Shown: piece by piece, positions 7,945 through 16,773 of the stretch | Layout of the letters: each line of letters starts with the position of its first letter | How positions within the stretch are numbered: position 1 is the first letter of the stretch | DNA from: JADFOB01 sp964651325 | GTDB lineage: Bacteria; Planctomycetota; Phycisphaerae; UBA1845 | Direction of reading: 5' to 3' | Assembly: GCA_964651325.1 (NCBI GenBank) | Contig: CAZYXP010000020.1 | Location: forward strand, 1-28,983 | Length of the DNA stretch: 28,983 nucleotides | Notes under the pieces: generated by a model | What the model saw: only the letters and a program-made list of their open reading frames with translations | What the model was told of the DNA's origin: nothing | Databases searched by the model: none | Translations under genes and position numbers: made by a program

Positions 7945-10900
7945 GCCCCCGCTCCGCAGACCATCGATTGAACCGAGGCTTCGACCTGCGCCGTGACCGC
8001 CATAAAGGCCTTGTAGTGGTCCTCGGTGTCCGAGGCGGAGGGAGCATGGATCGGTGCGCCGAAGGTCACGGTTACAGAGCCCGGGAGAACCAGGCGCCGG
8101 CCCTTGGGCAGCAGTTCATACGTGCGGTCGATGTACACCGGGACGATTGGAACGCCTCGCTCGGTTGCGAGCACCGACACGCCGACTTTGAACGGTTGCA
8201 GCTCGCCGCTGACGGATCGCGTTCCCTCCGGGAAGATCAGCAGCCCGTCACCGCGATGCAGCGCGTCTCCGCAGCGCCGTAGCCCTTGCACCCCGTCGCT
8301 CTGCCGGTCGAACGAGATGGTGTCGAGGATCTTGCCAAACAGAAACCGTTTCATTGCGGTGTTGAAAAAGTAATCTTTGGCGCCGGCCACCCACACGCGC
8401 CGTTTGCCGCCAACGGCCTGTAGCACGGCCGGCGAATCGAGATGCGAGCAATGGTTGGGCGCGAGAATGAATGCGCCGTGGTCGGGAATGTTCTCGCGCC
8501 CCACCGCGCGGACCCGCACATAGGTTTTCATAAACAGCCCGACGCCGCCGCGCACGGCCCAGCGGACGGGCACCAGCGGCGCGGGGAGGTGGCCGTTGCT
8601 CGGTTGCTGCGCCGCGTTTTCGCTGGCCAGCCTCTTGCGCCACTGGGATGGGTCGCGTTTTCCGCCGGGCACCGGCTGGCGGTTGCCGATGACCGCCAGC
8701 AAGTCGCTCACACGCGCGATTTTTCCCGCGGTGGCGTCGTCAATGGTCAAGCCAAATTGGGCTTCAACTTCGCCGATGACCTCGATCTTGCCGATGCTGT
8801 CGATGCCCAGATCCAAGAGCAAGTGCGCGTCTCGCTGAATACCCTTGGCTGGGTGTTTCGTCTGCCTCGCGAGAATCTTGCGGAGCACAGGCAGCGATAC
8901 CTGCTCGTGCGACGTCGCGACCGCACTGGGCGCGCGCGTGCTGGGTGAAGCGGCAGCCGATGACCCCGCCGGTGCGGCGGGCATTTGCTCTTGAACGATG
9001 AGATCGCGCACCAGCCCTCGCTTGGCCTTCATGGTAGTGGTTTTGGGGAGTTCGCGATCCCAAAAATGTAGGGCGCCGATCCGCTGGTGCGGTGGCAGCG
9101 TTTCCGAAATGCCCTCGGCGGCCGCTCGAATCTCTCGCTGTACCGATGACGTGTCGTGATCAGCGATGGCTTCGGGATCCAAGACGACCACGCCATGAAC
9201 CGCATCGCCCACACCATCCGCCGACGCCATACCGAAGACGCATATTTCCTTCATGAACGGCAAGTCACGATAGCGCCATTCCACCTCGTCGGGATAAACG
9301 TTCTTGCCGGCCGCGGTCACGATGAGATCCTTGGATCGACCCGTAATGGCCACGTAGCCGTCGGCGCTCTGCTTGCCGATATCCCCGGTGTTGAACCAGC
9401 CATCGACCAGCACCTCGCGCGTGGCCTTCGGGTTGTCGAGGTATCCGGACATCACGCTGGGCCCCTTGACCCAAAGCTCGCCGACCCCTTCGAGATTCTG
9501 ATGGCGAATCTCCAACTCGACATTCGGGAGCATTTTTCCGACCGATCCGCTTCGGCTTCCCTCGGGCGGATTGACCGCCAGTACCGGAGACGTCTCCGTC
9601 AGCCCGTACCCCTCGTATACCGCAAACCCCATTCGTGCGAACGCGTCAAAGATGGCAGGCTCGAGCGCGGAACCGCCGCTTACGAACATGCGTAATCTCC
9701 CACCGAATCGTTGATGCACGGGGCGAAACAGCAGCCTGGCGAGATGGCGACCGGATAAATTGGAAAGCGTGCCGGCCATGCGCAGGTAGCCTCGCGCGAG
9801 CAGGCCGCTCTTGGAAGCCTGATTCTCGATCGCATCGTGAAAGCTCTGAAGCAGGCGAGGGACCACGAGCATGACCGTCGTCCCGGTCGTCTGGGCCGCG
9901 GAACGGATTTCGCTCCCCTTCAAGTCGGCCACATAGGTGATCGTCGCGCCGGCGACGATCGGGCAGAGAAATCCGCCGGTAAACTCGAACGCATGATACA
10001 TCGGCAGCACGGAGAGGAGTTCGTCGCTTCGGTACAACCGATGCACCTGATGAAGTGCCCGGGCGTTGGCGATCAGGTTTTGGTGGGTGAGCGGGACCGC
10101 CTTGGGGGCCACGGTGGTCCCGGACGTAAACAGAATCGACGCCGGTTGGGCTCCATCGACGCCAACGGGCTTAGACGCGATATCGCGCGACGCTCCCGGC
10201 GGTGGTACAAACGGTTCGCGCAGGGTGACCAAAGCGGCGTCATCTTGCCCGCGCGCCTCCGCCAACGCCGGGTGGGTTGCCGGCGAAGCGCACATGAGTC
10301 GGGCGTTGACAAATCGGCACGCCGCCCATGCCTCATCCGCGGGAAGCTGTGGGTCCAGCGGCACGGCCGTCATGCCCGCGCGCATGATCGCCATGTACGC
10401 CACACCCCACTCCGGGCTGCTTTCCGCACAGATGGCGATTCGATCCCCGGGTTGGCATCCCCGTTCGATCATGCGTTGCATCACGGCGCCACTGGCCCCA
10501 AGCACTTCGTCGAAGCTGTAGCGAATCCAGCGAGGTCCCCGCTTGATCTGAAACGCAGCTTTGTCTTTGAATTGACGAGCGCTTCGCTCAAACACTTCAA
10601 ACAGGGTTTCCGCGGCCAGCTGATCCTCCGGTCCCGATGCCTTGCCCCGGTCGAGATGCTCGACCGCTCGGATGCGCCCATCCGGCGCGAGACCCGTGCC
10701 CAGCACGAAGGACCGAAGTCCGGGCACGTGCCGGTTGATCACGTAATCGGCCCAGTCGATCACGGACACGTCAAAGGGAAACAGCGTTCTGTCGTCCGGG
10801 TGCAACTTGGCCTCGATGGCGCGGAGCGCGTCATCGGAGAATCGGCAGTCCAGATGCGTATAGGGCGAATAGATGGTCGCGAAGTAGATGAGCTGCTCGA

Positions 10901-12200
10901 TCTGTCTGGACGCCACGGACAGCCTTCGGTATCGCTTGCCTTTGAGGCCGAGCTTCTTGTACATGGATTGCAGCCGGCGCAGCCGGCTCTGGCGACGACG
11001 CCATCTCTTGATGAAGACTTCTTTGTCGATCAGCCGCAGTGGGCCGACCTCGATCGGTCGCCCTTCATCGTTGTACATAGGGTGTTTGCGAAACGCGCGC
11101 TGCAAAGGCCCCATGAGCCGACCGACCAGGCAAGGGTTCCGCCCGCTCGACGCGCATTGGATAATGGGAACGCGATCCGTAGTAGCCGCTCTATCGGGCA
11201 GCGTGGCGATCATCGCGTTGGCGACAAAATCAACCGGAATCAGGTCGATCGCAACGTCTAGTTTTCCGGGGAATTCGCTGAGTTTGCCCTTGCCGTATGC
11301 GACGATAATGGGGTCGGCCATCCGCAGTCCGTCGATCCAGCCTGGCGCGGGTTCGTCGTAGCTGCCCTCAATGATCGCGGGTCGAAAAATGACGATCGGT
11401 ACTTCACCGTGATCGCGAATCAGAAGCTGCTCGCCGAGCCATTTCGTGAATGTGTAGGTATCGTTCCAGCCGTGGGACCGCGCGCGGCTCATCCCCGCGT
11501 CAATCAGTGCGCGCCGCGCCGACTCCGTACCATCGCCTAAGGAACGTCTGATTTCCTTCGATTCATCGAGACACGATTGGACGACGGCGTCCAGATCGAA
11601 TTCGCCGGTCTTGGCGTCTCGTGGCAGGGTCTCGCGGGCCGGCTCGGGCGCGCTGCTATCCTCGACAATATCGCCGCGTCGTGCACCGCACACGTAGCAG
11701 GTGGACACGTGCATGAACGGCACGTTGCCGCAATCCCGAGCAAACTGAAGCAGCCGGGTCGGTCCGCGCGTGTTGAGGTGGATGGCGAGGTCCAGCTGTT
11801 CGTCAAACGTCACCGTCGCGGCACTGTTGACGACGAGCGTGATCTTGTCCGCCAGCTCTTGGTAGGCTTCGGGCGAAAGGCCGAAATGGACACGGGTCAG
11901 ATCGCCTTCGATGACGTGTATTTTCTTGGCGCAGAGCGCGTCGAAGCCATTGCCGAGCGACGCACGCAGCCGGTCAAAGGCCCGCGAGCGGAGCACCGTT
12001 CGCCGGACCCGCTCGGCCGCGCTTAGCCCGCCCGTTCTTGATCGAACCAGTAGATAGCATCCTTGGAGCGAGTCCACGCTGCGCAGCAGTTTTTCGAGGA
12101 ACACCTTGGCCAAGAACCCGGTCGAGCCGGTGATCAGCAAGTTTTGCCCGGCCAGGCGATCCGCGATGCGTTTTGGCGGTGGGGATGATTTGGGCGACAT
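7941..12200 (-). CDS. Four-domain lipid enzyme: fatty-acyl reductase, AMP ligase, acyl carrier, PlsC acyltransferase
   Basis: A 1419-residue multidomain enzyme. Residues ~15-500 are a fatty-acyl-CoA/thioester reductase of the male-sterility type: ITGSTGFLAKVFLEKLL (23-39), VNSAATVTFDE, catalytic YTFTK (Tyr249, Lys253). Residues ~525-1070 are an acyl-AMP ligase: FTSGTTVAPKAVPLTH (691-706), EGYGLTETSP (863-872), GWFNTGD (934-940), GRSKDLI, and KTTTMKAKRG with the likely catalytic Lys. Residues ~1100-1175 are an acyl carrier domain with phosphopantetheine Ser1135 in LGIDSIGKIE. Residues ~1215-1419 are a 1-acylglycerol-phosphate acyltransferase: NHCSHLD (His1250, Asp1255), FPEGTRS (1323-1329). 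A Pro/Ala/Ser linker at 1073-1098 separates ligase and carrier. All active sites look intact. GAGGGG lies 8 bases before the ATG, which is 2 bases past the plsC stop. The architecture resembles ElbD of myxobacterial ether-lipid synthesis as I recall it; the product here is not proven. Confidence 0.9.
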   Translation of the reverse strand: MSPKSSPPPKRIADRLAGQNLLITGSTGFLAKVFLEKLLRSVDSLQGCYLLVRSRTGGLSAAERVRRTVLRSRAFDRLRASLGNGFDALCAKKIHVIEGDLTRVHFGLSPEAYQELADKITLVVNSAATVTFDEQLDLAIHLNTRGPTRLLQFARDCGNVPFMHVSTCYVCGARRGDIVEDSSAPEPARETLPRDAKTGEFDLDAVVQSCLDESKEIRRSLGDGTESARRALIDAGMSRARSHGWNDTYTFTKWLGEQLLIRDHGEVPIVIFRPAIIEGSYDEPAPGWIDGLRMADPIIVAYGKGKLSEFPGKLDVAIDLIPVDFVANAMIATLPDRAATTDRVPIIQCASSGRNPCLVGRLMGPLQRAFRKHPMYNDEGRPIEVGPLRLIDKEVFIKRWRRRQSRLRRLQSMYKKLGLKGKRYRRLSVASRQIEQLIYFATIYSPYTHLDCRFSDDALRAIEAKLHPDDRTLFPFDVSVIDWADYVINRHVPGLRSFVLGTGLAPDGRIRAVEHLDRGKASGPEDQLAAETLFEVFERSARQFKDKAAFQIKRGPRWIRYSFDEVLGASGAVMQRMIERGCQPGDRIAICAESSPEWGVAYMAIMRAGMTAVPLDPQLPADEAWAACRFVNARLMCASPATHPALAEARGQDDAALVTLREPFVPPPGASRDIASKPVGVDGAQPASILFTSGTTVAPKAVPLTHQNLIANARALHQVHRLYRSDELLSVLPMYHAFEFTGGFLCPIVAGATITYVADLKGSEIRSAAQTTGTTVMLVVPRLLQSFHDAIENQASKSGLLARGYLRMAGTLSNLSGRHLARLLFRPVHQRFGGRLRMFVSGGSALEPAIFDAFARMGFAVYEGYGLTETSPVLAVNPPEGSRSGSVGKMLPNVELEIRHQNLEGVGELWVKGPSVMSGYLDNPKATREVLVDGWFNTGDIGKQSADGYVAITGRSKDLIVTAAGKNVYPDEVEWRYRDLPFMKEICVFGMASADGVGDAVHGVVVLDPEAIADHDTSSVQREIRAAAEGISETLPPHQRIGALHFWDRELPKTTTMKAKRGLVRDLIVQEQMPAAPAGSSAAASPSTRAPSAVATSHEQVSLPVLRKILARQTKHPAKGIQRDAHLLLDLGIDSIGKIEVIGEVEAQFGLTIDDATAGKIARVSDLLAVIGNRQPVPGGKRDPSQWRKRLASENAAQQPSNGHLPAPLVPVRWAVRGGVGLFMKTYVRVRAVGRENIPDHGAFILAPNHCSHLDSPAVLQAVGGKRRVWVAGAKDYFFNTAMKRFLFGKILDTISFDRQSDGVQGLRRCGDALHRGDGLLIFPEGTRSVSGELQPFKVGVSVLATERGVPIVPVYIDRTYELLPKGRRLVLPGSVTVTFGAPIHAPSASDTEDHYKAFMAVTAQVEASVQSMVCGAGA

Positions 12201-12202
12201 GG

Positions 12203-12973
12203 CTAGAGCCCCTCCGCGGAAAGAGTTAGGGAATCATCGCAGCGCCCCGAACCTGGCTCCGTGGGAGGGTCTTCCCGCAGACCGCTGGCCACCGCCGTGA
12301 CAATGCGATCGCTGATTTCGGTGGCGCTTTGCTGGGCCACTTCAATCGCTGGAATCGGTGCGTGAAAGGTCACCGTAATCGGCCCCGGCGTGATCTTGAA
12401 CACGTTGCGCCGGTGGACGCGGAGGGAACCGTCAATCGTGAACGGCACCACTGGCAATCCCGAGAGCTTCGCGATCTTGATCGCTCCTCTGCGAAACGGC
12501 AACAGATGGCCATCGGTGCTGCGGGTGCCCTCCGGAAACACGGCCAGCGAGACCGGCGACCCACCTTTTCGCCGCAGGTTTCGTTTGATGGTGTTCAGCG
12601 TCTTGCGGGCGTTGGACCGGTCGATTGAGATGTAACCGTAGCCGCGCATCGCGCCCGCCAAGATCGGAATTCGAAACAGCGAGTCTTTAGCCAAGAAACT
12701 GACGTCCCCGCGAAGCGCCGTCAGCAGCACCGGGATGTCCAGCAAGCTTTGGTGATTTCCGGCGAAAAACTGAGCGGAATCAGTGGAAACATGCCCTTGC
12801 CCACGCACCGCCAACCGAACACCCGCCGTCGCGAGCATCACCCGGCCCAAAACGAACGTACAGGTTCGACCGATGGCTTTCACCGGGTGAATCAGCGCGC
12901 TGATTACCATAACCGATCCCAAGGTTGCAATCGTGAAGGAACCCGCAAAAAATGTGAAAAACGCTCGGATCAT
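12203..12973 (-). CDS. plsC: 1-acyl-sn-glycerol-3-phosphate acyltransferase family protein
   Basis: PlsC-family acyltransferase that adds an acyl chain to lysophosphatidate or a similar acceptor at the inner membrane. The N-terminus is hydrophobic (about 4-50, two possible membrane helices). The catalytic HX4D motif is GNHQSLLD (His74, Asp79), the glycerophosphate-binding motif is FPEGTRS (146-152), and the late conserved segment is GLPVVPFTIDGS. The length of 256 is typical. It is the first gene of the lipid operon; only 2 bases separate its stop from the megaenzyme, which carries a second PlsC domain of its own. Two acyltransferases side by side suggest work on different positions of the backbone (inference). 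The C-terminal tail of about 35 residues is charged and unconserved. Confidence 0.9.
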   Translation of the reverse strand: MIRAFFTFFAGSFTIATLGSVMVISALIHPVKAIGRTCTFVLGRVMLATAGVRLAVRGQGHVSTDSAQFFAGNHQSLLDIPVLLTALRGDVSFLAKDSLFRIPILAGAMRGYGYISIDRSNARKTLNTIKRNLRRKGGSPVSLAVFPEGTRSTDGHLLPFRRGAIKIAKLSGLPVVPFTIDGSLRVHRRNVFKITPGPITVTFHAPIPAIEVAQQSATEISDRIVTAVASGLREDPPTEPGSGRCDDSLTLSAEGL

Positions 12974-13030
12974 GCCCTGAATTCTCGCCCCGCAAATGAG
13001 CCTGCCCTTCGGTCAGTGCGGAACCCGCCA

Positions 13031-13059
13031 ATGGTCGCGACGACTGCAGCAAGTGTCAA
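13031..13059 (-). promoter_or_regulatory. Candidate promoter of the lipid operon
   Basis: On the minus strand a perfect TTGACA (rc of 13054-13059) is followed, after exactly 17 bases, by GACCAT (rc of 13031-13036), a poor -10 match (3 of 6). It lies about 60 bases before the plsC ATG in the 112-base gap after the peptidase gene. The -35 and spacing are good and the -10 is weak, so this is only a suggestion. Confidence 0.3.
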
Positions 13060-13085
13060 GCACGGAAGCGACGTTTGACGGCATT

Positions 13086-14534
13086 CTAAGGGGATGTGGT
13101 CTCTCCGATGCGCGTCGGCATATCCGCCAGGACGTACGCTACGGTGGCCAGGACCGCCACGTTGGCGGAGAGCAATTGCGGATCAATCTTGTCCAGCGTA
13201 TCCGCGTGCGTGTGGTGGTAGTTGAAATACGTAGACCCCTCGACGCGGTGCCCCATGAGCACGACGCCGGAATCCTTCATCGGGCTGACGTCCGCCCCGG
13301 ATCCGCCTGTGGCAGCGGTCAGCGAATCAAACGAAGCGAGCAAGCCCAATATGTCCTTCATCTGATCGGCGGCCAGCGCCCGTCGGGCATCGTCGGAGCA
13401 ATCAACGCTGTAACCGCGCGGCGCGAACGCCCCCGAGTCCGATTCAATGGCTGCCACATGATTCGTCAGCTCCTCGGCGTGCTGCTTGGCATACGCTTTG
13501 CCCCCTGCCAGGCCGTTTTCCTCGTTGGTCCAGAGCACCACGCGGATCGTCCGGCGAGGGATCAGGTTTAGCTTTCGGAGCACATTGATGGCCTCCATCG
13601 CCATGACGCAACCGGCCCCGTCATCGTGGGCGCCCTGCCCGACATCCCAGGAATCGATGTGCCCCCCGATCACGACGATTTCCTCGGGTTTCTCGCGACC
13701 ACGAATTTCGGCGACGACGTTGTGCGACTCGGCGTCTTCAAGCGTCCGGGCTTCCATCTTCAGTGTGACGGTCGGCCGGATGCCGCGCCGATTGAGACGC
13801 GCCATCATTTCGGCATCTTCCACGGTGATGGCGGCGGCAGGGATCTTCACCTTGGCGTCGCCATACTGCATAGCGCCTGTGTGCGGCGACCGCAGGCTTG
13901 AAGCGGTGACGGATCGAACCAGGCACGCCACCGCCCCATGCGCGGCCGCCCAACGCGCGCCGTTGGTGCGATAGCGCACAGTATCTCCATACCCCGCCCC
14001 CTTTTCCGCGTCGTAGGGCGGCATGGGGTAGTTGAATAGGACGATCGCGCCTTTAACGTCAGCCCCGATTTTGTCGAGTTCCTCTTTGTTGGCTACCGCA
14101 ATAACCGGTGCCGTGATTCCCTCCGGTGGCGTGCCGACGGATCGGCCCAGGCCCAGCATCGGAAGGTCGTAGGTTTGAGGATGGGTCATCGTCAGAGATT
14201 CCCGACCGCGAACCCAATGGGGTACCATGACTGACTCGAGCGCGACGTTTTCCTGGCCATCGAGCTTGCATCGATCGGCCGCCCATTGAACAGCCCGTTC
14301 CAACCGCTTTGAGCCGCTCAGTCGGTTACCGACGCCGTCACACAGCTCTTCCATCTTGCGGTAGGCGTCGTTGCCGGCCATAGTCGATTGAATGATTCGA
14401 GCCGCTGCCGGTTCGTATTGCTTCGCAATCGGCCCCAACTTCGATTTTTTCTTAGGCGGTTCCGTTTCCGGATAGGACGCCGCGAGTGGGCCAGAGACAA
14501 GAACCAGTGCCAAGACAACCAACTGATAGACCAT
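13086..14534 (-). CDS. Secreted M28-family zinc aminopeptidase (carboxypeptidase Q-like)
   Basis: Co-catalytic di-zinc peptidase. A signal peptide is visible (VYQLVVLALVLVSGPLAA, cut near 19-20). A PA-like insert occupies roughly 120-260, and the M28 catalytic core follows. The five expected metal ligands are present: His292 (GGHIDSWD), Asp304 (AHDDGAG), Glu339 (WTNEENG, with Glu338 as likely general base), Asp366 (ESDSG) and His443 (HHTHADTLDKI). The domain order matches plasma-glutamate-carboxypeptidase-like enzymes, which act on peptides or dipeptides outside the cytoplasm. The length of 482 is normal. GGAGG sits 4 bases before the ATG. It lies 112 bases upstream of plsC on the same strand; I see no functional tie to the lipid genes. 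Confidence 0.9.
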   Translation of the reverse strand: MVYQLVVLALVLVSGPLAASYPETEPPKKKSKLGPIAKQYEPAAARIIQSTMAGNDAYRKMEELCDGVGNRLSGSKRLERAVQWAADRCKLDGQENVALESVMVPHWVRGRESLTMTHPQTYDLPMLGLGRSVGTPPEGITAPVIAVANKEELDKIGADVKGAIVLFNYPMPPYDAEKGAGYGDTVRYRTNGARWAAAHGAVACLVRSVTASSLRSPHTGAMQYGDAKVKIPAAAITVEDAEMMARLNRRGIRPTVTLKMEARTLEDAESHNVVAEIRGREKPEEIVVIGGHIDSWDVGQGAHDDGAGCVMAMEAINVLRKLNLIPRRTIRVVLWTNEENGLAGGKAYAKQHAEELTNHVAAIESDSGAFAPRGYSVDCSDDARRALAADQMKDILGLLASFDSLTAATGGSGADVSPMKDSGVVLMGHRVEGSTYFNYHHTHADTLDKIDPQLLSANVAVLATVAYVLADMPTRIGETTSP

Positions 14535-14916
14535 GGTACCTCCATTCGAACCCAGGGCGTGCAGCGTTCAGAGCCGCGGGCGCTAGCCTGCGGACCTTCC
14601 CGCGGCGGATGTCACCGGGCTAGCGCCGCGGTACTCTGATACGTGCCTACCACCGTTTGTGTCATGTACTCGAAGCTTCAGGCCGCACGGGGCAGCCAAT
14701 TTCACGCCGATTGTAGTTGCGGCAGCGCATTTTTCCAGGGTCGCGAATTGTCGTGAGTCGTGTGGAGGTTCAACACGACGCCGAGACGGGGGTGCCGCTG
14801 CGCCAGTGGGGTTGAGATCAGCGGGGCGGAATGTACGCGAGAAAGGGGCCTGGAGCTTACCGGTTCCAGGGAAGGTTGGGCAGACGCCTCAAGGTCCTGC
14901 ATCCCATCCGTGGGGG
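14535..14916. other. 382-base intergenic stretch between peptidase and UVR-motif genes
   Basis: It contains the palindrome at 14569-14638 and otherwise no convincing gene. Short open frames here (for example 14702-14929 on the minus strand) lack recognisable motifs and a ribosome-binding site. Any promoter for the peptidase gene must lie here; no clear -35/-10 pair was found. Confidence 0.5.
14569..14638. repeat. Imperfect 20-bp inverted repeat (REP-like palindrome)
   Basis: The left arm at 14569-14588 (CAGAGCCGCGGGCGCTAGCC) pairs with the right arm at 14618-14638 apart from small insertions (TA and one G), around a 29-base centre rich in C and G. The core CCGCGG-CGCTAGCC resembles the 3442-3459 palindrome in style. 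It lies in the leader of the M28 peptidase gene, 35 bases before its ATG. As RNA it would form a strong hairpin. I take it as a dispersed intergenic palindrome; copy number elsewhere is unknown. Confidence 0.6.
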
Positions 14917-15696
14917 CTATCCTTGCCAATCGTTTGTGCCCATGCCCTTGAGCGTATCGCGAAGTTTCGCGGCCTCTTCGAATCGTTCCTCTTCAATGGC
15001 GGCCCGGAGCGCTTTGCGGGTGATGACGAGCGAGTCTTCCGGGATTTGCTCCAGGATTTCCTTCGCCAGTTCCCGGAGCACCCGCATTTCAGAACTTTGG
15101 GATTCGATATCGATTGGGTCGCCTTCGACAAATTCATCAAAAAACGATCGAAGGTGCGTGATGCCGCGATTCACGTGGGCCAAGGCGCTGGCCGGTTCGT
15201 TGTCGTGCAGCGCGTGGTGAGCGCAGGCGCGGGCGTCCATCATTACCAGGTAGGGGCGGTAAACTTCCAATGCCGATCGGTCCTCGCGTTCCAGTGCGTA
15301 TTCGCGGCACAAGTCGAACAACGCCAGGTTGTGCGCGGTATCCTGAGAAACCTTGTCATATTCCTCGAGCACGAAGTAGGAGACGAACCTACGGTAGTAG
15401 ATCGATGCTTCGTTGCGAAGTTCCTCACACTGCTGCGCGGAAAGCGCGAACCCCATTTCAGTTCCGTTGCGTTGGCGGTACTTCGCGAGCCTGGCCAAGT
15501 GGTGGTCCAACAGGGAAGGCGCCGCAAACGGGGTGGTGCCGTCTGGTCGACCCACCGCTTCCATCTGAAGAAGACCCAATTCGACGCGCATCTGTATTTT
15601 TTCAGCGCCGTCCATCCCGATGATTTTTCGGACGGATATTTGCTCGGGATCGTAAGGCCAGTCGACCAATGCGTTTCGTAGATCGACGTAGGACAT
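14917..15696 (-). CDS. UvrB/UvrC-motif (UVR) protein of unknown function
   Basis: 259 residues from the ATG at 15696 (MSYVDLRNALVDWPYDPEQ), which has GGAG 10 bases upstream. An earlier ATG at 15762 lacks one and adds an unconserved leader. The N-terminus has a run rich in family-like conservation: VRKIIGMDGAEKIQMRVELG then LLQMEAVGRPDGTTPF. The middle is alpha-helical. The C-terminus (about 222-255) is a UVR motif, ALRAAIEEERFEEAAKLRD, the short coiled-coil through which UvrB and UvrC pair and which also occurs in McsA and Clp-linked proteins. No nuclease or helicase domain is present, so it is not a repair enzyme by itself; it may be a partner or adaptor protein. A Clp_N protein is encoded about 3.3 kb upstream on the same strand, but no direct link is shown. 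Confidence 0.75.
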   Translation of the reverse strand: MSYVDLRNALVDWPYDPEQISVRKIIGMDGAEKIQMRVELGLLQMEAVGRPDGTTPFAAPSLLDHHLARLAKYRQRNGTEMGFALSAQQCEELRNEASIYYRRFVSYFVLEEYDKVSQDTAHNLALFDLCREYALEREDRSALEVYRPYLVMMDARACAHHALHDNEPASALAHVNRGITHLRSFFDEFVEGDPIDIESQSSEMRVLRELAKEILEQIPEDSLVITRKALRAAIEEERFEEAAKLRDTLKGMGTNDWQG

Positions 15697-15982
15697 CCGG
15701 CTGCGACTCCAATGACCAGCTTTCAAACAAACAACGCTTTCCGATTCAAATGTACGATTCACGCAAACGGCATGTGGGCGATTTGCCCGCGTTCGAGGGG
15801 TTTCGTGGGCGACATGGCCGCGGTGTCCGCTAAGGAAGCGCTTAGAAAAGCATTCCTCCGGCGACGCGAAATCCGCTGTGTTATTGGTTCACGAAAAAGG
15901 GAGGCGGCGGGGCGTTATCGGACCGAAACACCTACGGTGTGCGGCTCAGCCCTGACGGCGGACTCCGAGCCTTGCGTTCGTC

Positions 15983-16663
15983 TCAGGCATCGCCCATTGT
16001 GCAGACGGCCGGAAACAACACGTTGATTTTTCGTTGTGCGATGTTGGCGAATTCCGCCGCGATGAAATGGGAGCGGATTTCAGACCATGGGGCGTGGTGG
16101 ACCTGCTTCTCGATCGAACCAATGACGACGTCAAACACAAACCACCCGATGGCGTTGTCGCGAAAACCATCGAGCAGCATCAACCGTCCGCCCGGACGCA
16201 GTACGCGTTTCATTTCTCGGACGACGTTTTGCTGGTGGGGGTAGTGGTGAAAGGAATTGGCGCAGGTGACGATGTCAAACTGGTGATCCGAGAAGGGGAG
16301 GTGTTCGCTGTCGCCGGCCACAAAATGCATAATGGGCGTTTCGTAGCGTTCGCTTCCGGTACGCTTGGCGTCGGCCTGCTTGCACATGGAGGGCGAATAG
16401 TCGAGTCCTACGACGGAAACGGGCCAGCCGGTCCGCGATATCATCCGCGCAAAGGAGCCGGTCCCACAGCCGACGTCGAGCACGCGCAACGTCCCCGCGT
16501 GCCCCCGCCGCCATCGGGCGAGCTCTTCCATAAGCAATACGTAGGAGGGGCGGAACAGGAAATGATGGAGCACAGAGCGGTCATAGCTTTCCGCCCACGC
16601 GTCAAACTGCCGCTTGGCTTGATGCTTGAATTCCGCGGCCCGCGCCGTAGCTTGTGTCGACAG
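15983..16663 (-). CDS. Class I SAM-dependent methyltransferase, likely CTG start
   Basis: Motif I VLDVGCGTG is clear (61-69 from the chosen start), followed by VVGLDYSPSM, DSEHLPFSDHQFDIVTCANS and EMKRVLRPGGRLMLLDGF, the set seen in UbiE/Methyltransf_11 enzymes. The first ATG/GTG in frame is a GTG at 16573, but the frame upstream of it encodes FDAWAESYDRS, a typical family opening (FDxxAxxYD). The only plausible upstream start is a CTG at 16663 with AGGGGA 6 bases before it (rc of 16670-16675). That gives 226 residues. No ATG, GTG or TTG was found in frame further up for at least 20 codons. The substrate is unknown; a lipid or quinone is possible. Confidence 0.75.
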   Translation of the reverse strand: MSTQATARAAEFKHQAKRQFDAWAESYDRSVLHHFLFRPSYVLLMEELARWRRGHAGTLRVLDVGCGTGSFARMISRTGWPVSVVGLDYSPSMCKQADAKRTGSERYETPIMHFVAGDSEHLPFSDHQFDIVTCANSFHHYPHQQNVVREMKRVLRPGGRLMLLDGFRDNAIGWFVFDVVIGSIEKQVHHAPWSEIRSHFIAAEFANIAQRKINVLFPAVCTMGDA

Positions 16664-16773
16664 ATTAGATCCCCTATCGCGGTAGCTGGATCCTTGGCTG
16701 CAGCGCGTCGTTCCGCACTCAGCGCGGGACGCCCGCGCTCGCCATCAGCGATTTATATAGTTGGAATGATGAC

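Noticed and set aside
7198..7971. 257-codon plus-strand open frame
   Set aside because: Antisense to the HAD phosphatase, which has all four motifs.
9837..11261. 474-codon plus-strand open frame
   Set aside because: Antisense to the AMP-ligase and reductase domains of the megaenzyme; rich in Arg, His and Asp with no motif. The minus-strand gene has clear domains throughout.
15712..16026. 104-codon plus-strand frame divergent from the UVR-motif gene
   Set aside because: No ribosome-binding site, overlaps the methyltransferase 3' end, no motif.
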